DNA from: Erythroxylum novogranatense
Taxonomy: Eukaryota > Streptophyta > Magnoliopsida > Malpighiales > Erythroxylaceae
Length of the DNA stretch: 64,000 bases
Direction of reading: 5' to 3'
NCBI GenBank assembly: GCA_029891385.1
Contig: CM057228.1
Span: 83,440,964-83,504,963 of the forward strand
Under the pieces are notes generated by a model, which saw only the letters and a program-made list of their open reading frames with translations, was not told the origin of the DNA and searched no databases. Made by a program: the position numbers and the translations under genes. Shown piece by piece: positions 36,060 to 47,096 of this stretch; position 1 is the first letter of the stretch, and every line of letters begins with the position of its first letter.

Positions 36060-36752
36060 ATGATATTCGGTGGAAATGCAGCAGGGGGATCCACCGCTAA
36101 AGGGAGAAAAATATATGCCAAACAGGTCGGCAGAGACTCATCCACCAAAAAGCCGAGGGAGAACGACGGGATGATATCATTCGATGAGTCCGACCTTGAT
36201 GGAGTGAGTTACCCTCATGATGATGCCCTCGTGGTAAATCTGAACATGGACGGTTACGAGGTGAAGCGGGTGATGATTGATACGGGCAGCTCGGTCGACT
36301 TGCTATATTATGAGGTCTTCCAGCAGATGAAGGTACCCAAAGATCGACTACTACCTATAGACGGCCCCATCAAAGGGGTAACCGGGGCATCAGCCTACCC
36401 GTTCGCCCGGGTATATTTGAAAGTGAAGTTCGGGCAGAAACCGTGTCAGATAGAAAGGGACGTTAAGTTCCTAGTCGTCAAGTTTCAAGGGGCATACAAT
36501 GCAATAATCGGGCGGGCTACTCAAAATGCCCTCAGATCGGTCGTCTCCACCTACTACCAAGCTATAAAGTTCCCGACACCCCACGGAGTTGGTATTGTCA
36601 GGGGTCAGCAGAGAATCGCCAGGGAATGTTACTTAGCAGAAACGAAGACATTAGACGGGGCGGTAGTCTTGACGAGCTCTCTTGATGTGAGAGCCGACGA
36701 GGAAATGGATAGGATGAACCCAGTGGAAGAAACACGGTGGTCGCATTACTAG
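36060..36752 (+). CDS. aspartic protease domain of Tat element
   Basis: Open frame of 230 codons. The catalytic motif DTGSS is at residues 74-78 within VMIDTGSSVDLLY. The second conserved region YNAIIGRATQNALR (about residue 144) is the ILGR-type block. It ends with the FPTPHGVGIVRGQQ linker that leads to RT in this lineage. The frame is a piece of the polyprotein, so the first Met need not be a start. Confidence 0.85.
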   Translation: MIFGGNAAGGSTAKGRKIYAKQVGRDSSTKKPRENDGMISFDESDLDGVSYPHDDALVVNLNMDGYEVKRVMIDTGSSVDLLYYEVFQQMKVPKDRLLPIDGPIKGVTGASAYPFARVYLKVKFGQKPCQIERDVKFLVVKFQGAYNAIIGRATQNALRSVVSTYYQAIKFPTPHGVGIVRGQQRIARECYLAETKTLDGAVVLTSSLDVRADEEMDRMNPVEETRWSHY

Positions 36753-36944
36753 CAAGCCAACCCTCTAAATTTACAAGTTCTGGCTCCGAGTGAAGGCGAC
36801 TGGTTAAAGAAATCACAGATTGTTTGGTAGAAAATAGATCGGTCTTCGGTTGGATACCGAGCGACATGCCTGGAATTTCTCGATCAGTCGCGTCGCACTC
36901 CCTCAGATTCGCATGACCGCAGTTCGATCGAATGAAGCGATGGC

Positions 36945-37703
36945 ATGCAAGGAGGCGGCTGGGGTGATCTAGAAAGAAGTAGAAAATTACTTGAGGCTGG
37001 GTTCATCCGAGAAGTCAAGTACCCTGAATGGCTCGCCAATGTGGTTTTAGTGAAAAAGAAGAACGGGAAGTGGAGAATGTGCATCGATTTCACCGACTTG
37101 AACAAAGCATGTCCAAAGGACAATTTCCCCTTGCCCAAGATCGACCAGCTAGTAGACTCTACCTCAGGGCATGAACTTTTCAGCTTCCTGGATGCTTTCT
37201 CGAGCTATCACCAGATTCAAATGAGTCTGGAAGACGAAGAAAAGACCGCCTTCATAACCGACCAAGGCACATATTGCTACCAAGTAATGCCTTTTGGCTT
37301 GAAGAACGCGGGGGCGACTTATCAGCGACTCGTTATAGAGGTCTTCAAGAAACAGATCGGCCGGTCGGTGGAAGCTTATGTGGATGATATGTTGGTTAAA
37401 AGTAAGACGACCACGAAGCATGTGGAAGATCTCAAGGAAGTCTTCCAGACCCTGAATAAATTTCAGATGAAGTTGAACCCAGAAAAATGCGTTTTTGGGG
37501 TGGCATCCGGAAAATTCCTAGGATTTATGATCACTCAACGGGGGATTGAGGCTAATCAAGAGAAGATCGAAGCCATCATCCAAATGCCCTCGCCCCAATG
37601 CTTAAAAGAAGTGCAGATATTGACCGGTCAGATAGTCTCTAAGGTGTTTATTTCAGTCGGGAGACAAGTGCCTCCCATTTTCAAAATCTTGAGGAAAGTT
37701 TAA
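36945..37703 (+). CDS. reverse transcriptase domain of Tat element
   Basis: Open frame of 252 codons. Finger region FIREVKYPEWLANVVLVKKK at residues 20-39. Motif A FLDAFSSYHQI at about 81-91. CYQVMPFGLKNAGATYQRL at 111-129. Catalytic YVDDML at 145-150, with both Asp intact. GKFLGFMITQRGIE marks the end of the palm/thumb. The frame ends early, within the segment just before RNase H. The stretch 36753-36944 upstream contains stops. Confidence 0.9.
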   Translation: MQGGGWGDLERSRKLLEAGFIREVKYPEWLANVVLVKKKNGKWRMCIDFTDLNKACPKDNFPLPKIDQLVDSTSGHELFSFLDAFSSYHQIQMSLEDEEKTAFITDQGTYCYQVMPFGLKNAGATYQRLVIEVFKKQIGRSVEAYVDDMLVKSKTTTKHVEDLKEVFQTLNKFQMKLNPEKCVFGVASGKFLGFMITQRGIEANQEKIEAIIQMPSPQCLKEVQILTGQIVSKVFISVGRQVPPIFKILRKV

Positions 37704-38197
37704 CGTGACCCAATTCCAATGGTCGGACGAATGCGAGAAAGCTTTTCAACACTTAAAGCAATACTTGTCCAACGCCTATCTTGTAAAGCCGGTAGAGGAG
37801 AGAACCTGATTTTATACTTGGCGATGACATAGAGGGTCGATCATGCAGACTTATTCGATCGAAGGGAAGCAAACAACACCCTGTCTACTACGTCAACAAA
37901 GTGCTGACCGGACCGGAAATGCGATATACACCTATAGAGAAACTAGCCCTCTCCTTGATAACGGCAGCTCGGAAGCTAAGGCCCTACTTCCAAAGTCATA
38001 CCATTGAGATATGGACCGATCAACCCCTCAGGCAGTTCCTTTAAAAGCCCGAAACTTCGGGTCGACTAATAAAGTGGGCGGTAGAGCTTGGAGAGTTCGA
38101 CATACAATACAAACCCCGCACGACCATTAAAGCGCAGGTGTCGGTAGACTTCATCGCAGAAATGAACCAGCCCAGCTCGAAGGACGAGCAGTTCCCT
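37704..38197 (+). pseudogene. RT-associated RNase H, decayed
   Basis: Off-frame remnants of the ordinary gypsy RNase H: QWSDECEKAFQHLKQYL (about 37720), a YTPIEKLALSLITAARKLRP-like block (about 37927-37985) and IKWAVELGEFDIQYKPRT (about 38070-38120). A stop at 38041 and other breaks occur. Confidence 0.7.
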
Positions 38198-38980
38198 GCC
38201 TGGAGCTTGTTCGTTGACGGGTCGTCCAACGTAGAGGGATACGGAGCGGGAGTAGTGTTGATCAGCCCGCACAATGAAGAAAAGGTAGAATATACCCTTC
38301 GGCTTGAGTTCAAGGCCTCCAATAACGAGGCAGAATATGAGGCTCTGATAGCCGGTCTCCAACTGGCCAAGGAAATGGAGATAAAACACCTAAAGATATA
38401 CAGTGATAGCTAAGTGGTGGTCGGCCAAGTCACCGGGCAGTATAAGGCCAAGGGGAACAGCATGATCAAGTACCTGGAGCTGGTAAAGGAGGAGTTGAGC
38501 AATTTCGAACAGTACTCGATCAACAGAATAGAACGAGCTCAAAATGCAAAAGCGGATGCGCTATCCAAAATGGCTTCCGACCACGATGCCATAAACAATG
38601 TTCTGGTCGAACGACTAGACCGGCCTAGCATTCAGAAAGTCGAGGAAGTTCTCAACGTACGTACCGGTCGGTCGAGTTGGACAGAACCGATCGCACAGTA
38701 CCTTTTAGAAGGAAAACAACCGGAAGATGCGTCGGAGGCTAAGAAACTAAGAATAAAGGCAGCCGAGTACACGATCGTTAATGGCACTCTATATAAACGG
38801 CCTTACGACTGGCCGCTGCTTCGATGCTTGAATGAAGAAGAAGCCGAGCAGGCAATGGCCGAAGTTCATGAAGGGATGTGTGAAAATCATGTAGGAGGCA
38901 GAATGTTAGCGCACAGACTGATCAGACAGGGGTACTACTGGCCGACAATGAGAAGAGACTGCCAGGAGAAGGTCGACTGA
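38198..38980 (+). pseudogene. second (archaeal-type) RNase H and integrase zinc region
   Basis: A second RNase H follows the first, as known for the Tat lineage. WSLFVDGSS gives the first Asp (about 38210), NNEAEYEALIAGLQLA the Glu (about 38320), YSDS the second Asp (about 38400) and NAKADALSKMA the last Asp (about 38545). All four acidic residues are present. A TAA stop at 38411-38413 directly after YSDS splits the domain. The rest reads through the integrase N-terminus, with HEGMCENHVGGRM and a stop at 38978-38980 before CEAC. Confidence 0.85.
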
Positions 38981-39903
38981 TGTGAGGCCTGCCAGAGAAA
39001 CAGCAGTCTATCTCACCAGCCGACCGAGAGGATGAAAATTGTGAGTCATCCTATCCCGTTTGCTCAATGGGGAATGGATATACTGGGTCCTTTCCCTCTC
39101 GGTCCTGGGCAAAAGAAGTTCCTGATAGTGGCGGTGGAATATTTCACCAAATGGGCAGAAGCGGAAGCGGTCGCTACAATTTCTGAGCAGAAGGTGGAGA
39201 GCTTCGTGATGAAAAATATAATAACCCGCTTCGGGATGCCTATGGCGTTGGTTACGGATAACGGTCGGCAGTTTGATAACGACAAGTTCAGAGATTTCTG
39301 TGACCGACTAAAGATCAAGCTACAGCTGACTTCAGTAGCCCATCCCCAAAGCAACGGTCTTGCAGAGAACACCAATAAAAAGATAATGAATGCTCTCAAG
39401 AAGCGCCTAGATGGCTGAAAGACCTGGGTGGAAGAACTAGACGAAGTGTTGTGGGCATATAGAACTACACCGAAGCAGAGCCATTGTGGGAAACACTGCT
39501 CAGATGACCTTGAGCGTAAGCCCTAGTTCCAGTAGAGGTGGCATTGCATAATCAAAGGGTGTCGGGCTATGAAGAAGAGCGGAATGATGAAGCCCGCAGA
39601 GCGGAACTCGTTCTCCTCAGTGAAGATAGAGAAAGGGCAGCCGCTTGCTCGGAAGCAATCAGGCAAAAGGCAACCAAATTCTACAACAGAAGGGTCAAGC
39701 CGAGCGATGTAAAGGTAGGCGGTTACGTCCTACAAAAGGCCGAGGCGGCCGGGAAGCATCCTGGAAAGCTCAGACAGACGTGGGAAGCACCCTACCGGGT
39801 GATTAAGCAAGTCGGGCATGGTTCTTACATCCTACGCGATGCGAAAGGGAAGGTGCTACCAAGACCTTGGAACTCTCGAAACTTGAAGGCGTTCTACCAA
39901 TAG
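38981..39903 (+). pseudogene. integrase core and C-terminus of Tat element
   Basis: The core frame (39032-39418) has WGMDILGPFP (first Asp), VTDNGRQF (second Asp) and NGLAEN (Glu), so the D-D-E triad is readable. A stop at 39416-39418 ends it. The following 120 bp are off frame. The C-terminal part (39538-39903) has ATKFYNRRVKP, the KLRQTWEAPYRVIKQVGHGSY block and the natural end RPWNSRNLKAFYQ with stop TAG. No chromodomain is present, as expected for Tat. Confidence 0.85.
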
Positions 39904-40088
39904 ATAAGTTTTATTTTAGTTAATCTTCACTTATTACCGTTTTTGTATACAACGTGTGGGAACCTTTTTCCTGTCCCTGCCAGACAGGTTTTTTAACGGC
40001 CCACACCCTCATTATCATCAATAAAGGGGTTTTCAGATTTCTTGGCAATGAAAAGCTCCATTATATGTGGAAAAGAGTAAAAAATCCA

Positions 40089-40790
40089 ATCAACCATTGC
40101 TCGGTACCTCCATAGACAGACTATAGTCGGTCGGGTCGCCAAGACAAGATCTTTGGGACCCTCATTCTCCATCGCCCGACATCTCCACAGATCGACTACA
40201 GTCGGTCGGGTCGCCAAGACAAGATCCTTGGGACCCTCGTTCGCCATCGCCCGGTATCTCCATAGACCGACTACGGTCGGTCGGGTCACCAAGACAAGAT
40301 CCTTGGGACCCTCATTCGCCATCGCCCGGCATCTCCATAGATCGACTACTGTCGGTCGGGTCGCCAAGACAAGATCCTTGGGACCCTCGTTCGCCATCGA
40401 CCGGCATCTCCATAGATCGACTACGGTCGGTTGGGTCGCTAAGACAAGATCCTTGGGACCCTCGTTCGCCATCGACCGACATCTCCATTGATCGCCTATT
40501 GCTCGACGCGTCGCCAAGACAAGATCCTTGGGACCGCTCGGCCTCGACCATCGATCAGCCAGGTCACCGAGATGAAATCCTCGGGACCATTGATCGCCCT
40601 CGCCTATTGCCCGGCCAGGTCGCCAAGACAAGATTCTTGGGACCCTCGCCTGACATATATATATAAACTGACAACGATCGGGCGGGTCGTCAAGACAAGA
40701 CTCTTGGAACCCTCGCTCGGCATCGACACAGATCGACTGCGGTCGATCGGTCGCCAAGATGAGATCCTTGGGATCTTGATTCGGACTCTG
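40089..40790. repeat. 75-bp tandem repeat between integrase and antisense gene
   Basis: The word AAGACAAGAT recurs at 40141, 40216, 40291, 40366, 40441 and 40516, a strict 75-bp spacing. Shorter, diverged units continue to about 40780. Because 75 is a multiple of three, a minus-strand frame of 254 codons (39993-40757) stays open and shows a 25-residue repeat, but I regard it as a by-product. Similar satellite-like arrays are known in the 3' regions of Tat/Ogre elements. Confidence 0.85.
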
Positions 40791-40912
40791 CTATAAGTCG
40801 ACCTCGAAGCCGGTCGACTATGAGCAACTTCATCAAACTCTACTATACATCAAAAGTAAAGAACATAAATATGGAAAATGACTTCAGAAAAATGAAGCAA
40901 AGGAAAAGATTT

Positions 40913-41989
40913 TCATTCCATTAAATTTGCCCTGGTCACAAGCCCGACCAGGTGAGCTTCAAAAGTCCACAGAAGGAGAAATGGGCGAATACCCAGGGGA
41001 AGCCTCAGAAGCGGGTGGAAAAGTCGATGCGAGGGCAGGGTCCAAGGGAACGGTCGCAGAAGTATCATCATGAGGAAGCTCATCCTCCTCAGCCGAGCTA
41101 AGGTCCAGCTCCTCAATCGGGACGGGCCCCCGGTCCTCTAGGGCTCTCTCCTTTATTTCCTCTAGAGAGAGGCCAAGGGCGGTAGGAATCAGCGGCTCGG
41201 TGAACCCCTCAAACGAAGGACCGTCCGACCTTAGGAACGCAGGCGTCATAGCAATTCTTCAAGATCATGAGGGCCAAGTCGCAGGAGTACTCCAAGCACT
41301 CCTGCTGCAAGAATCGCCTCTGCCATCGCATGATTGCCTCGAACCTTTGTTCCTTTACGGAGGCTTGCACCCTCCTCAGCGTATCCTCGGTTTAGGCCTA
41401 GTCCCGGAGGGATTTCTCCTTAAGCACTCACTCCAACTCAAGCTGTCCTCGCAACACCGCATATTCCTCGGACAGCTTGTTCCTCGCTGCCATCGCCTTA
41501 CTCTCGACCTCCTCCCGGAGTCGAGCCTTGAGCTCCTCTCCTCCTCTCCCGAAGCGAGCTGAGCTCTCAAGACGTCACGCTCCTCCTCTCAGAGTTTCTT
41601 CTCCTCCTCCAAGGAAGAGAGTTGAGCCCGAGAGAAGTCTCCTTCCTCTCTGACCTCCGAGAGCTGGGTCTTTAAACCGTCCACCTACTCTAGGAGGGAA
41701 TGGACCTCTCGATTCAGCAGCTCGATTCGCTGATGCGTGGATAAAGTGAGAGCCACATTCCTCATGGAATTGCAGATGGCACGGCTCATCAGCTCCTCAA
41801 CACTTAACGCGTCAAAGCGCTCCTCGTCCGAAGGAGGAATGACTCTCTCAGCGAGATGAAGAGCCACTTCGGCATCGGCGATCGAGGCAGTCTTCTCGAG
41901 GCTAATCGCCGGTTCCCACTTATCAGCACTCCCCGCTGGCTTCTTCCCTTTACCCTGGGCAGACAGGGTAGCACGATCTCCCACTTTCT
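40913..41989 (-). pseudogene. antisense gene of Tat element, 3' exon (coiled-coil and acidic tail)
   Basis: Reads from 41989 down to about 40960. It joins the exon at 45021 in the same frame if the solo LTR is removed. It encodes basic KGKGKKPAG, then a long heptad-rich Glu/Leu/Arg helix typical of a coiled coil (about 41850-41400). The final segment (41249-40959) has an acidic stretch (SSAEEDELPHDD) and a Ser/Pro tail ending at 40959. In-frame stops at 41685 and near 41590 and frame changes show decay. Function is unknown. Confidence 0.65.
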
Positions 41990-44900
41990 TGTAACATCCC
42001 GTTACTGTTAGCAAGGGTATTATGGTAATTATGAGACTGACTGATAGGCCTTACTGTATTTACTGACTAAGCATGTTACTGGCCTCTAATTATAGAGGAA
42101 CTGGTCTACTGCATATGCATATGTTCATTGGTACATGCGTTCATGATTTTTGGTATTTAATTGTGAATTGGAACTGATCGAATTGACTGGACTGCTTAAA
42201 TCGTGATTAATTGAGAAATTAGAGTAATTGGGTTCAATTGACTGATTTAGAATAGTCTTTGAGTGACTGGTGTTTTATAGTGACTTATAGGAAATTTTCG
42301 GGAAATTCGGGTGATAATGCCCGGACCAGAAATATTTGAGCGATCGATCGATCGATCAGATATTACCGAAAGAACTGTCCTATGGTAATGGAAAAATTAG
42401 AGTTTTACTGTTAGATGAATTATAGTGTGGAGCCATTGAAAATTTGAGACTGAAATTTGGACTGATTAGAAGACCTATAGTTATATATATAGCAGAGACT
42501 TGAAATTGGGGGAAAATTTCTAAGGCAAAAATCGATTTCTCCTTCTTCCTCCCACAGTGAGTTTTCGATCTCCCCTCCTTGGTGTGAGTTTTTGCTTGTT
42601 TCTTTACTGGATCTTCTCCTTGTGTTAACTTGGAGTATGTATTGTGATTAATGAAGGTAGAGAGGCTTGAGAGTGGTTGATCGTGGATTTTGGAGGATTT
42701 AGGTTTCGTGGATTTGTGGATCGATCTGTGTTTTGGTAAGTTTTAAGGCATTAATGTTGTTATTCTGGCTTTTCTTGTATTTATGGCATTTATTATGGTA
42801 GTTAGAGTGTTAATGGAGGTTTTAAATAGCTTTAATGGCGGAAAGACGATCGGAGAAGACGATCGGACCGTCGCACGTCGCGACGAGCAGAGGCGTCGAA
42901 GGCTTCGTCGCGACGAGCAAATGGATTTAAATTAAATCCGTTCGTCGCGACGAGCCCAGGGGGCATCGCGGTGAACGAAGGAAATGCCACGCCGCGACGA
43001 ACCAATTGGCTTACGTCGCGGCGAGCCACAAGGAGACGCACGCCGCGGCGAGCGTGCTTCACGCCGCGGCGAGCGTGTTTCTCTTCGTCGCGGCGAGGGC
43101 CGCATGGTCGCGGCGAATGGGTCAATGTATGGGATTGATTTTGGATGAGTGGGCATAACTTTTGGTATAGACCTCCAATTGAGGTGATTCTCGATTCATT
43201 GTGATCTAGGGAAAGAGGTCTACTGTTGAGGATAATTATGAGAATTTAATTTGATCTAATTGGTATTGATTTATTTAGATAAGGTCCATTATGGTCCATA
43301 GTGTGACCTAAATGTCAAATTGAGGCTATTGGAGTCTTGTTCGGGAATTGTAATTGAGGGTTTGACCCGATAAATAGGAAATCGTTATAAGGAATTCGAA
43401 TTGAGGAAAATGGACTGAATCGTAGGAATGGATCATTTATTGGTGAGCAATTGAACAAAGAGATAGGATTGAGCTTAAAGTACCGAAATTGGGATTTAGT
43501 ACTGGAAAATCGTAAACATGCATCGTACATCATTTCACCGAGACATATGCATTCTTTGCATCGTTTAATTGAGCAATTAGTAATGGACTGTATTTTATTG
43601 TTATAGAGGCACCGTTGGACCGTCGTTCCACGGATGTTGCTGGGACTTCCAGGCAGTAGCTCGGAAGTTACAGGTGAGTAACTTAGATGGTTTCTCAAAT
43701 TTCTGAGTGTCTAAATGCTCACTGTGAATTATATGACTCATCAAATATATGTGATCAATTTCAATTGCACCGCAAGACCACCGAAAAGTATATGAGTGAA
43801 TTGTATTATTACTTGAAATGTATATGATCGAATCGCATGCCTTTATCAGATAGGATTGAACAATGTGAACTGCATTGTATGACTACATGAATATTGAAAA
43901 TGTGCAATTGAATTCTATCGTTCATCAGATTGTATCGGATTCTCGAGTGACACCGAGTATCGCTACAATGGGCTTTATAGCCATATACCGATATTATCAA
44001 TCATCAATAATCGAATTATGAACATCGCATTGCACGATCAATGCATGATCGATAAAGGACGTGACCCAAGTTGCTAATATCACCGAAAAGAGCCAAGAGC
44101 TCATATCAGATCGACCGGCCCACCGAGGGAGAAATCTCGACGCGTCCCCATCGATCATCTTTATCGATTAACCGCCTCGAGTCCAGGGGATTTATCCTAA
44201 GATCAGATCTTGTGGGCCTAGCCCGAGGGGAGAAATCTCGACGCGCCCCATCGATCCCGATCGAGCACCCTGGGCACAACATCAATAAGCGGGAAAGAGT
44301 CGCACGCATTGCATATCGCATGAATGCTGAAATGATGTATGTGACTACCGTGGAATGATCAGAATCACAATCGTAAATTATTGTGAATGAATGACTGAAT
44401 TGTGACAATGACATGATTTAACGTGAACTCGCAATATGATATCGATAAGTGTTAGTACATCAGAATTGTCGCATAATACCAGAATCGTGATGAGATATGT
44501 AAACTATTATAGACTCAGAAATTGTATATATATCGTTGATCGATATTATCGAGATATGTTGTACCACAATATGCGAATGCATGATTTGAGGAACCATCAA
44601 TGATGGTTTCACCGAGTTATAAACTCACCCAAAATTGCATTTTATTTTTCAGACCGATAGAGTAGACTCTAGCTCAAGATATTATTTCGCCATACGAGTC
44701 AGCCGGCAAGAGGCGTGATGGCACACAGGTCGATCAGCTGGGTTAGCTTTTGAGGATGACTTAGGATAGATGCTTGTATCGGTTTCCTTTTGATTTTGTT
44801 AGAGACCGATAGACTTGTCTATTCTGACATTGGATGACTGAATCAGATACAATTATTTTGGATGATAATTTACTGATTTTTGTTATACTGCGTTTTAAAT

Positions 44901-45020
44901 GATTGCGATGCCATGTGGATATTGAACGAAATTTTCTGGTAGTGAACCTTTATCGTAGGATACGTGTCGGAGCGACCCTCAGGTTTCCCGATGTGTACCC
45001 TACGGTAAGGGGGCGCTACA
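41990..45020 (+). mobile_element. solo LTR, TGTAAC type, 3.0 kb, duplication TTTCT
   Basis: Starts TGTAACATCCCG and ends GGGCGCTACA. Flanked by TTTCT at 41985-41989 and 45021-45025. It shares a diverged hairpin (44590-44611), a donor-like CAGGTGAGTA (43671-43680) and an acceptor-like TTTATTTTTCAG (44641-44652) with the other TGTAAC-type LTRs. A TATA-like TATATATA is at 42482. It is inserted in the antisense gene of the Tat element. Confidence 0.93.
42835..43105 (+). repeat. CG-rich motif cluster in solo LTR
   Basis: About a dozen copies of words close to CGTCGCGACGAGC or CGCCGCGGCGAGC, separated by variable 10-25-bp spacers, in an otherwise AT-rich LTR. The core is self-complementary (TCGCGA). 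Confidence 0.75.
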
Positions 45021-45425
45021 TTTCTCCTTCCCCTTGCTTCGGTCCAAGGGACGAGGAGGCCGGTCGACTACTTGAGAAGGTCGGTCGACTACTTGAGGAG
45101 ATCGGTCGACTACTTGAGCCCCCCTTCTCCTCTTCAGAAGTCGTTCGACCTCCTCCTCTTCCTCGATCACAACCAGGCACCCACTAGGCGGGACGACCAC
45201 AGCAGGTGTCGCAGACGGCTCGGAGACGGTGGGAGGAACATACCGCTGCCCGGAAGCAATATGCCGAACAACAACCGAACTGGCCTCTCCCCTATCCTCC
45301 TGACCTCTGGCCCCCGAAGGCCCCGCGACCTTGCGCTTACCCTTGGCAGACTTGGGAGGGCCGGTGAAAGTATTAACTTTGACCATGGCTGCACAACAAA
45401 GAAAGCAGGTTAGAAATCGAACCAA
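45021..45425 (-). pseudogene. antisense gene of Tat element, middle exon
   Basis: Begins near 45388 after a splice-acceptor-like TTGTTGTGCAG on the minus strand, then encodes a basic segment (PPKSAKGKRKVAG). A heptad repeat Q-V-V-D-R-x-x follows, produced by a 21-bp unit repeated three times (starts 45061, 45082, 45103). It ends where the solo LTR is inserted. The frame continues exactly into 41989 once the LTR and one TTTCT copy are discounted. Confidence 0.65.
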
Positions 45426-45462
45426 AACCTACAAGCAAGGAAAATAATTCAACCATGAGGGG

Positions 45463-46320
45463 TCAACCAGGTGGGGCGGTTCCCTCTCCTAGCCCGCTAA
45501 CTTGTGGCGGGGGGTCAATCAGAAGAGAATTGGCCGAGGCCCCCCCGCCGTATCCCGAAATAAGCCGAGCGAAGTTATACTGGCCGAGCTCCTTTATACG
45601 GCCGACCACCTCCCGCTCCTCCCTAGAAAGGAATAGACTTGACGAGTCATTCCATCGCTCGGCTAGGGGATACCTCCACGGCTGGGTCTCGGAGGAAGAT
45701 CCCGGAGGCTTCACGAAGAAATATTTCGTTCGCCAGCCGGTAATTTTGCCAGCCGTCCCAGCTGGGCGATACCGGGCATCCTTATACATCAGGGAAGGGA
45801 TCCCACCCACAGAGCTCGGACTCTGGCTCATTCTCAAGAAGTGGCGCAAGATATTGACCGAGGGCAGATAGCCAAATTGGTGGCACAGCAAAGCAAGTCC
45901 ATTGATGAACCTCCACCCATTCGGAGGAATCTGACTCGACCTTAATTGATAGTCAGCGCACACTTCATCCACGATCGGCACGTACGGTAGCCTCAAGCCG
46001 CCGACCGAGAAGAAATACTCCGAGACGGCAAACCACCCACCTGTGTTGTTGTCGATTCTTTCATCCCCTGAGGCCAGCCTAGGCTCCCAGGACCGAGGGA
46101 CACCATTCCTAACAATTGACCGACTCAACTCCGCCGTGGACATCCTCGATTTACCTTTGGGCAGTTCCCTTACTACCAGCCCATCTTTCCGCTCTCTTGT
46201 CGTAATCTCTTCAACATCTCCCAACCTCGACATCGTCGTCGCCTCAGCCATAACTTCCGACGACCTCTCGTCAACATTATCTCTTGGAGAAACCCCACTG
46301 CGAGAACCGGTGGACGACAT
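45463..46320 (-). CDS. antisense gene of Tat element, first exon (Transposase_28-like)
   Basis: Open frame of 285 codons from the ATG at 46320. The upstream extension of the frame to 46668 is judged non-coding. The central part (GWFAVSEYFFSVGG, PYVPIVDEVCADYQL, PPNGWRFINGLALLCHQFGY, LPSVNILRHFLRM) resembles the plant 'putative gypsy type transposon' family (Pfam PF04195), known from antisense ORFs of Tat elements such as Grande. A GT donor candidate lies at the end (CACCTG/GTTGAC, near 45470) and an acceptor near 45390, suggesting a short intron. The protein's role is not established. Confidence 0.65.
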   Translation of the reverse strand: MSSTGSRSGVSPRDNVDERSSEVMAEATTMSRLGDVEEITTRERKDGLVVRELPKGKSRMSTAELSRSIVRNGVPRSWEPRLASGDERIDNNTGGWFAVSEYFFSVGGLRLPYVPIVDEVCADYQLRSSQIPPNGWRFINGLALLCHQFGYLPSVNILRHFLRMSQSPSSVGGIPSLMYKDARYRPAGTAGKITGWRTKYFFVKPPGSSSETQPWRYPLAERWNDSSSLFLSREEREVVGRIKELGQYNFARLISGYGGGASANSLLIDPPPQVSGLGEGTAPPG

Positions 46321-47080
46321 GCTCACTAAGAGGAAATTTAGAAGAGGAAAATGAGGGAAAGGGACGTACCTATTTAGTGGTAAGAGATCGGAAATTTGTG
46401 CAACGCCGAAGAAAACTTTCGGAAACTGAGAATAAGAAAGAGCAGAGGAAAGCAAGAATGAAACGAGTGTGAAGAAAACCAAACCGTCTGACGATCCTGG
46501 ACATTTATAGGGAAACGTTCGAATTGCGATCCAGAAAAAACTCGACGCGTGGAGAAAATCCGAGCTATGCCTGGACACGCGGCATGATCCGAGCGGAGAA
46601 CAAATTAGGGTTACTCGAAATCCGGAGTGGCACGAACAGTTGAAAGGACGTACGGGACAGCTGCACAACGGTTACAAGGACGATACGTTTCGAATTTCGA
46701 AAAGCTATCAGGTAGCACGTGCCGTCAAATAATAAATGCTTCAAGTACCTTCACGCGCTCGCTAATGATGACCACCCGACTTGCTTTAGCGCGAGCTGTC
46801 ACGCAATAAGTGTCGAGGTCGACTAGTTGGGACACTCAGCCGACCGATCCCAGTACGAGCAGTCACGCATAACTAGTCAACACCTGACCGATCGGGACTA
46901 CCCGGGCTGTCCCATGACCGAGCTACAACAACAATGCCCGACCGATCGATTACTTCATTAGCTGACCTACAGACGAGCTACATCCCAATGCTCAACCAAT
47001 CGCCCCAATCACGAGTTGTTCTATGTACGAGCTATAAAACCTCTACATACTCCTCCGACCCTTCTCTTCGCTCAGACTCG
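46321..47080. other. non-coding stretch upstream of antisense gene
   Basis: No credible coding region. The part from about 46810 contains loosely repeated words such as CGACCGATC and ACGAGCT. For the antisense gene this would be the promoter and leader; no clear TATA box was identified. Confidence 0.45.
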
Positions 47081-47092
47081 AGGAGTAGGGGG
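47081..47092 (+). promoter_or_regulatory. polypurine tract of Tat element
   Basis: AGGAGTAGGGGG, 4 bp before the 3' LTR. Confidence 0.8.
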
Positions 47093-47096
47093 CTTA

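Noticed and set aside
39993..40757. 254-codon minus-strand ORF with a 25-residue repeat
   Set aside because: It is the by-product of a 75-bp tandem array with a period divisible by three; no start context, no known domain.
40089..40790. Regular repeats resembling a CRISPR array
   Set aside because: Units are adjacent 75-bp tandem copies without unique spacers, inside a plant retrotransposon.
41200..41562. 120-codon plus-strand ORF
   Set aside because: Shadow of the coiled-coil exon on the minus strand.
46321..46668. N-terminal extension of the antisense frame by 116 codons
   Set aside because: The stretch is Cys/Phe/Ser-rich without domain similarity, and the ATG at 46320 has a better coding start; it is more likely leader or promoter.
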